DNA of 64,000 nt from Euleptes europaea (Eukaryota > Chordata > Lepidosauria > Squamata > Sphaerodactylidae): positions 22,259,720 to 22,323,719 of the forward strand of contig NC_079331.1 in the NCBI RefSeq assembly GCF_029931775.1, read 5' to 3'. Shown here piece after piece: positions 55,901 through 64,000 of this stretch (position 1 is the first letter of the stretch; each line of letters opens with the position of its first letter). The notes beneath the pieces were generated by a model. The model had not been told where the DNA came from and did not search any database. It was given only the letters and a program-made list of their open reading frames with translations. A program made the translations under genes and the position numbers.

Positions 55901-58768
55901 TCCCCTGTTCATTTTGGTTCCTCTTTTCTGCACCTTCTCAAGCTCTGCAATATCCCTTTTCTTCATTTGGGTGGGGGGATCCTCTTAATGTCTCAGAGGT
56001 GTTTCCCCCAGGCACAGGAAGGCCACCAATCTCCCACCCACCTTTCGGGAAAGCTCTACTCCAAGTTCTCCTCATCTTTCTGTCCAGAGTAGAGATATCT
56101 GAGTTCTGAGACCCTCTAGCATGATCAGGATGATTCTTAGCATGGCTGTTTCTCTTGTTTCAGAGGGTAGCCATGTTGGTCTGCAGCAAAAGAGGTAGAT
56201 TCGAGTCTAGTAGCACCTTAGAGACCGACAACATTTTCAGGGTATGAGTTTCGAGAGCCAAAGCTTCCTTCATCAGGTATGTATCTGAAGAAGGGAGTTC
56301 TGACTCTCAAAAGGTTATACCCTGAGAATCTTGTTGGTCTCTAAGATTCTACTGATTCGACTCTGCTTCTCTTGTAGAAGCAGCATGGTGAAGTGGTTAA
56401 GAGCCGTGGTTTGGAGCGGTGGAGTCTGATCTGGAGAACCGGGTTTGATTCCCCGCTCCTCCCTATGAGCGGCAGAGGCTAATCTGGTGAACTGGATTTG
56501 CTTCCCCACTCGTACACATGAAGCCAGCTGGGTGACCTTGGGCAAGTCACACTCTCTCAGCCCCACCTACCTCACAGGGTGTCTGTTGTGGGGAAGGGAA
56601 GGTGATTGTAAGCCGGTTTGATTCTGCCTTAAGTGGCAGAGAAAGTCGGCATATAAAAATCAATTCATCTTTTTCATGGCATGCCTTTTAATACTGAGAT
56701 TTCAGCACCATTTTGCCTCGAGGATCCCATTGGGAACTGAAGAAATGGAATGTGTGTGTGTTGTCAGGGCACAGTCAACTTATGGCGACCCTGTGGGGTT
56801 TTCAAGGCAAGAGAGGTTCAGAGGTGGTTTTACCATTGCCTGCCTCTGCTTGGGCTGAGAGAGTTCCGGGAGAACCGTGACTGGACCAGCAGGCTTCTTG
56901 TGGAGGAGTGGGGAACTGAACCCGGTTCTCCAGATTAGAGTCTGCTGCTCTTAACTACTACACCATGCTGGCTCTCTCAGAAATGGAATACCAAGCAAGA
57001 AAGAGAGATGGGTGCATGTGGTGGTGGGGATTCTGAGCAAATGGAATCATTGTCCAGCATCACGGAAATCACACGTATGCAGCCTCAGTGCATATAACAG
57101 AAATAAAGCAATCCGTGTGTACAGAGACAAACACCTGAGCTAAAATGAGTTGCAGAACTAGGAAACTAGCAGTAGAGTAGAGAGAACAGTACAGATGGAG
57201 CACCTGGAGAAGGAAAATGACCAGGAAACTATTTGTCTCTTATTTGCACAGACATAAAGAAAAGCCTTAATAGACCAAACCATCCAGATGCCTCTGGAAA
57301 CCCAAAAGGATGCCTTTAAGTTATTCATTTATATCTTGCTTTTCTCCCTTTTGTCCTGGCAGCGACCCTGTGAGGTAAGTTAGACTGAGAGTGCGTGACT
57401 GGCCCAAGGTCACCCAGCAAATCTCCATGGTTGAGTGGGGCTTCAAATGTGAGTTCCCCCCAATCCACTCTAACCGCTACACCACGCTTGCCAGAGCATC
57501 TACAAGTACTCAGAGCTACCCTGCCTCTGAACACGTCAGGTCCGTTCATACTCCCTAGTTATCGGCCACTGACTGAATTTCATCACATTTGCTTACTCCA
57601 TCACCTTTCTGGGGATAGGCTGTGGCTCAGTGGTAGAGCCTCTGCATGGTATGCAGAAGGTTCCAGGTTCTATCCCTGGCATCTCCAGTTAAAGGGACTA
57701 GGCAGGTAGGTGACGTGAAAGACCTCTGCCTGAGACCCTGGAGAACCAGGGAGAGGGGTCGTAGCTCAGTGGTAGAGCATCTGCTTGGCATGCAGAAGTT
57801 CCCAGATTCAATCCCCAGTTCAGGTAGTAGACAATGTTAGGACCTCCTCCTGAGAGCTGCCACCAGCCTGAGTAGACAATACTGACCTTGATGGACCAGG
57901 GATCTGATTCAGTATAAGGGAATTTCGGGTGCTCGTGTGTGTTGAGGGTAAGAAACAGCAGCTTTGTGTTTCGGGGAGGGGCCGTGGCTCAATGGTAGAG
58001 CCTCTGCGTGGTATGCAGAAGGTCCCAGGTTCAACCCCTGGAATCTCCAGTTAAAGTGACCAGGCGGGTAGGTGATGTGAAAGACCTCTGCCTGAGACCC
58101 TGGAGAGCCGCTGCCGGTCTGAGTAGACAAGACTGACTTTCAGTTCTTGTAGGTTACCCGGGCTGTGTGACCGTGGCCTTTTCTTTCCTGACGTTTCGCC
58201 CGCAGCTGTGGCCGGCATCTTCAGAGGAGTAACACTGAAGGACAGCGTCCCGCTGTCCTTCAGTGTTACTCCTCTGAAGATGCCTGCCACAGCTGCGGGC
58301 GAAACGTCAGGAAAGAAAAGGCCAAGGCCACGGTCACACAGCCCGGGTAACCTACAAGAACCGATGAACTCTGACCCTGAAAGCCTTCGACCATACTGAC
58401 TTTGATGGACCAAGGGCCTGACTCAGTAGAAGGCCGCTTCGTGTGTTCCTGGGTCATCCAAGGGACATCTAAGCCGGCCTCCTCCGTGTGGCGATGCGTT
58501 CCGTAGGCGAGCGGGCCCTCTGCCTCCGAAAGGCCCACGCCCAGCGAGGACTCCCTTCCCCCACGCACAGTCACGTGCACGCGCGGCCATGTATCCGCTT
58601 AATGAGGCCCCGCGCCTGGGTTCGGGGGCCGGCTCATTAGCATATGCAAATGCCACCCCTCCTCCCCCCCCGCCGGACCTTGAGGCGGTTGAGCTGGTCG
58701 TGCAGCGCCGCCTTGACCCGCAGCAGCGTCTCCTCCTCCTTGCGCAGCTCCTGCAGGCGGCTCAGCAT
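52822..58768 (-). CDS. SNAPC5: SNAPC5 (SNAP19), snRNA-activating complex subunit 5, 3 coding exons
   Basis: SNAPC5 is the smallest subunit of SNAPc, the nuclear factor that binds the proximal sequence element of snRNA promoters for RNA polymerases II and III; it stabilises the SNAPC4-SNAPC1 contact through a coiled coil. Three exons (58768-58679, 53343-53254, 52914-52822), all joined in phase 0, give 90 residues (human 98). Residues 1-30 read [20 protein letters not shown] then [10 protein letters not shown], nearly identical to human. Exon 2 begins [11 protein letters not shown], and exon 3 gives [17 protein letters not shown] followed by ten Glu and SDS. The middle is diverged, as is usual for this protein. 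The exon 1 donor is GTCCGG, a poor match to consensus. It is convergent with MAP2K1, as in other amniotes. Confidence 0.93.
53254..53343 (-). CDS. SNAPC5: SNAPC5 exon 2
   Basis: This encodes residues 31-60 ([20 protein letters not shown] then [10 protein letters not shown]). The acceptor is TTTCTAG and the donor GTAAGT. Confidence 0.9.
53398..53625 (-). mobile_element. tRNA-headed SINE, family B
   Basis: TTACTTCATTTCTTCCCCAC, TTTATCCTCACAACAACCCT, GGGATTCGAACCTGGATCTC and CTCCAACCACCATACCATGC. It lies in SNAPC5 intron 1 close to exon 2. Confidence 0.8.
53911..54352. mobile_element. hAT non-autonomous element, complete (CAGTGGTTCCCAAA family)
   Basis: This is 442 bp with ends CAGTGGTTCCCAAACTTT and CCCACTTTGGGAACCACTG. 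A perfect 8-bp duplication TAATAGAT lies at 53903-53910 and 54353-54360. No transposase frame is present. It lies in SNAPC5 intron 1. Confidence 0.88.
54430..54685 (-). mobile_element. tRNA-headed SINE, family A
   Basis: GAAGAAGAAGAATAAAAGTT, CCCAAGGTCACCCAGCAGGC and TTTAACCACAACACCACACT. Confidence 0.8.
54690..55368 (-). other. Unidentified SNAPC5 intron 1 sequence
   Basis: Nothing recognised. Confidence 0.5.
55372..55970 (-). mobile_element. CR1/L2-type LINE C-terminus and 3' UTR
   Basis: The minus frame 55966-55751 reads [20 protein letters not shown] then [20 protein letters not shown], the conserved C-terminal motif of CR1-group reverse transcriptases. The 3' UTR continues to AACATAAGAAAGGCC at the left end. 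It is the most complete copy of this LINE here. Confidence 0.8.
56160..56370. repeat. Snap-back repeat
   Basis: CAGAGGGTAGCCATGTTGGT and GTAGCACCTTAGAGACCGAC are followed by an inverted counterpart (TTGTTGGTCTCTAAGATTCT). A hammerhead-like core lies on the minus strand at 56249-56276 (CTGATGA, stem, GAAA). Confidence 0.55.
56380..56672 (+). mobile_element. tRNA-headed SINE, family A, near full length
   Basis: AGCAGCATGGTGAAGTGGTT through GGTTTGATTCCCCGCTCCTC to AAAGTCGGCATATAAAAATC. Confidence 0.88.
56752..56976 (-). mobile_element. 5S-derived SINE piece fused to a family A SINE piece
   Basis: 56752-56850 carries the 5S-SINE tail and body (CTTATGGCGACCCTGTGGGG, TACCATTGCCTGCCTCTGCT). 56851-56976 is a reverse-strand family A head (CTGAACCCGGTTCTCCAGAT, CTACTACACCATGCTGGCTC). 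The same junction type occurs at 35735. Confidence 0.7.
57325..57490 (-). mobile_element. tRNA-headed SINE, family B
   Basis: ATTCATTTATATCTTGCTTT, AGACTGAGAGTGCGTGACTG and CTAACCGCTACACCACGCTT. Confidence 0.7.
57608..58452 (+). mobile_element. Tandem array of three family C SINEs, third split by a palindrome
   Basis: Copies at 57608-57748, 57755-57930 and 57975-58140 with 58395-58452. Each has GTGGCTCAGTGGTAGAGC-like A and GGTTCAATCCCTGGC-like B boxes. The third resumes at 58395 after a 254-bp insertion. Confidence 0.8.
58141..58394. mobile_element. Palindromic Penelope-like insertion
   Basis: Two inverted copies of the block seen at 23585 meet at about 58249 (GGACAGCG / CGCTGTCC). The insert is flanked by the 9-bp duplication ACTGACTTT (58132-58140 and 58395-58403) of the host SINE. 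Each arm has a hammerhead-like core (58188-58224 minus, 58274-58310 plus). It lies about 285 bp from SNAPC5 exon 1. The Penelope assignment is inferred. Confidence 0.65.
58644..58651 (+). promoter_or_regulatory. Octamer motif ATGCAAAT in SNAPC5 intron 1
   Basis: A perfect octamer lies 28 bp downstream of SNAPC5 exon 1. The octamer is the binding site of Oct-1 (POU2F1), which cooperates with SNAPc at snRNA genes. Function here is conjecture. Confidence 0.4.
58679..58768 (-). CDS. SNAPC5: SNAPC5 exon 1 (coding part)
   Basis: This encodes residues 1-30, a leucine-rich coiled-coil helix. The ATG is at 58768-58766 within the CpG-rich promoter. The codon for Lys30 is followed directly by GTCCGG. 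Confidence 0.92.
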
Positions 58769-59130
58769 CCTCCCTCCGTCGCTGCCCCGCCTCGGCCGGC
58801 GCGGGGAGATGACGACACCGCCGGGCGCCCGTCCCCGGCGCGCCGCCGGGAGGGCAGCGCCGCCGGCATCTTGCGTAAGGGCGGAAGCGCCGCGCTTCCG
58901 AGGCGACGAGACGGGAAAGGCCGGAGCGGATATGAGGGCCGCCCGGCTTCCGGGCAGGAAGCGGCGAGCTCCATCGCGGAGGGGGGGCGCGTGGCTCACG
59001 TGGCAGCGCCGGAAGCGAGCGGGGCCGCCACGTGGGCCGGGGCCTGGGGCGAGCAGCTGGCTGTTTGGCCGCGGTGGGGGCTCCCGGGAGGAAAAGCCGG
59101 GCGGGTGGAGGCGCAGGGGTCCAGGCTGAA
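58769..59130 (-). promoter_or_regulatory. SNAPC5: CpG-island promoter of SNAPC5
   Basis: Very GC- and CpG-rich sequence lies directly upstream of the SNAPC5 ATG. ETS-like sites (CGGAAG and CTTCCG near 58886, 58949 and 59009) and two CACGTG E-boxes (near 58997 and 59030) are visible. There is no TATA box. The start site is not resolved. Confidence 0.75.
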
Positions 59131-59230
59131 GAGGCCGTTGGAGGGGGTGGGGAACCCTGTTATGCCCTCCATTTCCTTATTGAGACAGCAAGGTAGACTT
59201 CCCGTGACTATGGAAGATCCACTGATTTAG

Positions 59231-59760
59231 CAATTGGTGGTAATCTCTTTTCCTTTCTGTAAATTTATTAAAATGTATTAGGACAGCAAGGGAATAGCTT
59301 GTTGCTGGGCAGGATATCTCTGTGTCTGTGTGCTAGTAACTGGGGCAAGAGTCGAAGAACGTTACAGTAAACCATAACAAGAACTGGGTGAAACTGTTAC
59401 TCTACTGCCGCCTCGATGTCTGGAGTGCTATCAGCCTACCCTGAATGTTGATGGGTTGTCATATCTTGAATTTGGATAAATATCTCTCCCTCAGTACAAT
59501 CGGGGCTCAGAGATTTCTGCCCATTAGGGCCTCTGAGTCAGCAGCTGCAAATAAACTATTTTCTTGAAATAACGATCTCAGGTCTCTCTCTCCCCCCAAG
59601 AACCCTTGTTTACCACATCATTATAAACAGCTACCACCTTCTCCTTGCTAAAAGGGAAAATATCATCAAAATAAAGTAGTGGCTACCCCTGAAATAGCCG
59701 GGGGAGGGGGAGAGAGGGTTCTTGCTTGGAGACTTTAGTGACTGTGGGCACAGCCACAGC
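59231..59760 (+). other. Intergenic sequence between SNAPC5 and RPL4
   Basis: No element was recognised in this stretch. Confidence 0.5.
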
Positions 59761-59763
59761 CTC

Positions 59764-60035
59764 CAGTGTGGTGTAGTGGTTAAGAGGGGTGGACTCTTGA
59801 TATAGAGAACCGGGTTCGATTTCCCACTCCTCCACATGAGCAACGGATGCTAATCTGGTGAACTGGATTTGTTTCCCTCCTACGCACAAAGCCAGCTGGG
59901 TGACCTTGGGTTAGTAACAACTCTCTCAGCCCCCACCTACCTCGTGGGAGGAGAAGGTAATTGTAAGCTTTAAGGTTTGATTCTGACTGAAGCGGTAGAG
60001 AAAGTCAGCATATAAAAGCCAACTTTTCTTCTTGA
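59764..60035 (+). mobile_element. tRNA-headed SINE, family A
   Basis: CCAGTGTGGTGTAGTGGTTA, GGGTTCGATTTCCCACTCCT and AAGCCAACTTTTCTTCTTGA. Confidence 0.85.
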
Positions 60036-60039
60036 AGAG

Positions 60040-60255
60040 AGTGGCGATGGCTCAGCGGCAGAGCACCTGCTTGGCATGCAGAAGGTCCCAGGTTCAATCC
60101 CCGGCATCTCCAGTTAAAGGAACCAGGCAAGTAGGTGATGTGAAAGATCTCTGCCTGAGACCCTGGAGCGCTGCTGCCAGTCACAGTAGACAATCGTGAC
60201 TCTGATGGACCAAGGGTCTGATTCAGTACAAGGCAGCTTCATGTGTTCATAGCTC
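60040..60255 (+). mobile_element. tRNA-headed SINE, family C
   Basis: GATGGCTCAGCGGCAGAGCA, GGTTCAATCCCCGGCATCTC and CAAGGCAGCTTCATGTGTTC. Confidence 0.88.
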
Positions 60256-60264
60256 CTGAGACAG

Positions 60265-60412
60265 ACCCGTCAGTAACACTGGCTGGGTGATCCTGGGTCA
60301 GTCACATTCAGCCTAAATTACCCCAGAGGGTTGTTGTGAGGATAAGACGGAGAAGACGACAACTTAAGCTGCTTTGGGTCCCCCTTGGGGAGAACAGGAG
60401 GGTATAAATGAA
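60265..60412 (+). mobile_element. tRNA-headed SINE, family B, 3' part
   Basis: GGCTGGGTGATCCTGGGTCA, GAGGGTTGTTGTGAGGATAA and GGAGGGTATAAATGAAGCCA. Confidence 0.7.
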
Positions 60413-60631
60413 GCCAACACGTAACTTGCCCCTACTCGCCACCAAGCTATTACTGTTACTGTTGACTGGAAACCTCTGCCCTGCCACACTCATCTTCGTC
60501 TTGCATCCCTTACCAATTGCTCTGTTGGATAAACTGGGTCCCACCAAGATAGAAACAAGAAAACCCTCCTTTATCAAAGAAGGCCGCTTGTAGGCATTCT
60601 GTGATTTATCATGTTCAAGTAAATTTTATAA

Positions 60632-60932
60632 GAGCCCCATGGCGCAGAGTAGTAAGCTGCAGTACTGCAGTCAAAAGCTCTGCTCACGACCTGAGTTCGA
60701 TCCCGACAGAAGTTGGTCTCAGGTAGCCGGCTCAAGGTTGACTCAGCCTTCCATCCTTCTGAGGTCGGTAAAATGAGGACCCAGCTTGCTGGGGGTAAAG
60801 GGAAGATGACTGGGGAAGGCACTGGCAAACCACCCTGTAAACAAAGTCTGCCTAGTAAACGTCAGGATGTGATGTCACCCCATGGGTCATGAATGACGGT
60901 GCTTGCACAGGGGACCTTTACCTTTAGTAAAT
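60632..60932 (+). mobile_element. Sauria-type SINE, full length
   Basis: The head GCCCCATGGCGCAGAGTAGT has B box GAGTTCGATCCCGACAGAAG; then GGTTGACTCAGCCTTCCATC, GGGGAAGGCACTGGCAAACC, GGATGTGATGTCACCCCATG and the terminal GACCTTTACCTTTAG. It is the best Sauria copy and strong evidence for a squamate. Confidence 0.88.
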
Positions 60933-60934
60933 TT

Positions 60935-61685
60935 TAAGGGCATAACTAATTACAGAACCACAATGGATAAATGCTGGCAGGCAGGGTCAGCAATAAGCGG
61001 CATATCAAAGACTGTTGCTGGTGAGCATGGGGGATGAGATTATGACACACTTGAGTCCAGGGTTACTATTCGCAGCCCAAAAGGTCACAGGTGGATAATC
61101 CCTTGAAAGTAGGGTTGGCATGTCACACAGGTGAACACTGGGTCTGAGGGAGAGTGAATTCTTGGTAATTTTTATGAAAACCCCATGTCCTAACTAGACT
61201 GCTTCTGTATTCCAACAGTCGTACACACACCACTGGTTAAGAACCACTGCTTCAGTAATAGAGCAAAGGCCGATTACTACAGGATACTATTTGCAAGCTA
61301 TTGCTTCATCACCAAAACTTTTCTCCTACACATCTTTTATGTTAACGCCTGTTGATTGATATGCAGCTGTTCACACCTTAAAACTGTTTATTCTGAAATC
61401 CCGACAGCTCCAGTTCTACTAGACAGCTCCAGGAAAGCGTAACACTGGTGCTTTGCTACAATACGTTAGTAGTTTCTAAACACACATTAAGCAGTTTATA
61501 TTTGTTCCTTATCAACACACTGCAATAGTATTCATAGGAACACCTGTAGGTGCCACACAGATTACACTAACATTCCACCTTAACTTTTTTGAATAACGCA
61601 AGAGCTGTTTTCTACCCAACATTCTAACTGAAGTTACTACCCTCAACTGATACTTCCACAAAACCTGCTTCTTTCCCAGTGAAAG
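60935..61685 (+). other. Intergenic sequence, nothing recognised
   Basis: No element, exon or RNA gene was recognised. Confidence 0.5.
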
Positions 61686-61686
61686 A

Positions 61687-61970
61687 AGAGCCAGCGTGGT
61701 GCAGTGGTTAAGAGCAGTGGCCTCTGATCTGAAGAACTGGGTTTGATTCCCCACTCTTCCACATGAGCGGCAGAGGCTAATCTGGTGAACTGCATGTTTC
61801 CCCGCTCCTCCACATGAAGCCATCTGGGTGACCTTCGGCAAGTTACAGCTCTCTCAGCCTCACCTACTTCACAGGGTCTGTTGTGGGGAGGGGAAGGTGA
61901 TTGTAAGCAGGTTTGAGTCTCCCTTAAGTGGTAAAGAAAGTCGGCATATAAAAACCAACTCTTCTTCTTG
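61687..61970 (+). mobile_element. tRNA-headed SINE, family A
   Basis: GAGCCAGCGTGGTGCAGTGG, GGTTTGATTCCCCACTCTTC and AAAAACCAACTCTTCTTCTT. It lies about 300 bp beyond the RPL4 polyadenylation signal. Confidence 0.88.
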
Positions 61971-62224
61971 AACTTCCACCCAATATTCACTGAGACATCC
62001 TTTGCATTACACATGTATGCCTGGTGTATCACATGAACACAGGTACCACAGAATTCTACTCAGCTTCAAAAACTGAATAAAGTGGGGCCTACTGTTAAGA
62101 AAGTATGCAGAAGATGATACTGCAAACCTTAATCTGATTCAAAAGATTAACCCCTCTATGAATATTCACCGGCTTCTGAATTTCCATTCAATGTTTTCAG
62201 CAACAAAGAGCATTTGTGAAGACA

Positions 62225-62299
62225 TTCTAGACAGATTTGTTTTTTATTAACTGTAATCCACAGTACAGCCCTTTACAGCACTGAAGCAGACTGAGCCCC
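62225..62299 (-). other. RPL4: RPL4 3' UTR with polyadenylation signal
   Basis: A short 3' UTR with AATAAA on the minus strand at 62248-62243, as expected for a ribosomal protein gene. Confidence 0.75.
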
Positions 62300-63959
<1,660 letters not shown>

Positions 63960-64000
63960 CTGGGAAGGAAAGGCATTGTGTGTCAAAAGCCAGAAGCTCC

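Noticed and set aside
57755-57830. tRNA genes suggested by A and B boxes
   Set aside because: The heads do not fold into a full cloverleaf with CCA-end partners, and each continues into a repeated SINE body.
58589-59230. 213-codon plus-strand frame opposite SNAPC5 exon 1
   Set aside because: It is the antisense shadow of SNAPC5 exon 1 and its GC-rich promoter; there is no family resemblance.

Overview
This 64 kb window is vertebrate nuclear DNA, most likely from a squamate reptile (lizard-type). Three host genes are recognisable from their exons, in the order and orientation known from other amniotes: MAP2K1 (+), SNAPC5 (-) and RPL4 (-, 3' part only). The squamate call rests on the repeats: Sauria-type SINEs ending in a BovB-like tail, 5S-rRNA-headed SINEs with a BovB-like tail, several tRNA-headed SINE families, CR1/L2 LINEs, and hAT-type DNA transposons with intact 8-bp target duplications.

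Layout. 1-3035 is intergenic and almost all repeats; a tRNA-headed SINE ends next to a CpG island (about 3040-3640) that holds MAP2K1 exon 1. The eleven MAP2K1 coding exons run from 3443 to 50414 and join, with consistent splice phases, into a 394-residue MEK1 with all kinase landmarks present. Intron 1 is about 19.8 kb. A 3' UTR follows to a polyadenylation signal near 51323. SNAPC5 lies tail-to-tail with MAP2K1: three short coding exons between 58768 and 52822 encode 90 residues, with a 5.3 kb intron 1 and a GC-rich promoter region near 58770-59130. RPL4 enters from the right edge: its last five coding exons (63959 to 62300) are seen, and one intron carries a clear SNORD18 C/D-box snoRNA.

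Functionally, MAP2K1 is the cytoplasmic MAPK kinase that activates ERK1/2; SNAPC5 is the small coiled-coil subunit of the snRNA-activating complex; RPL4 is ribosomal protein uL4 and host of a snoRNA that guides rRNA methylation. They share a neighbourhood, not a pathway.

The rest is a dense record of transposition, including nested insertions that can be dated relative to each other: an LTR (Ty3/gypsy-type) fossil inside a CR1, a solo LTR inside a small hAT-like element, a CR1 inside a hAT, a SINE inside a 5S-SINE, and a palindromic Penelope-like piece inside a SINE. The most unusual recurrent pattern is a hammerhead-ribozyme-like core (CTGANGA, short stem, GAAA) found in at least eight places within several families of inverted or snap-back repeats. 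No wholly new gene system is evident.
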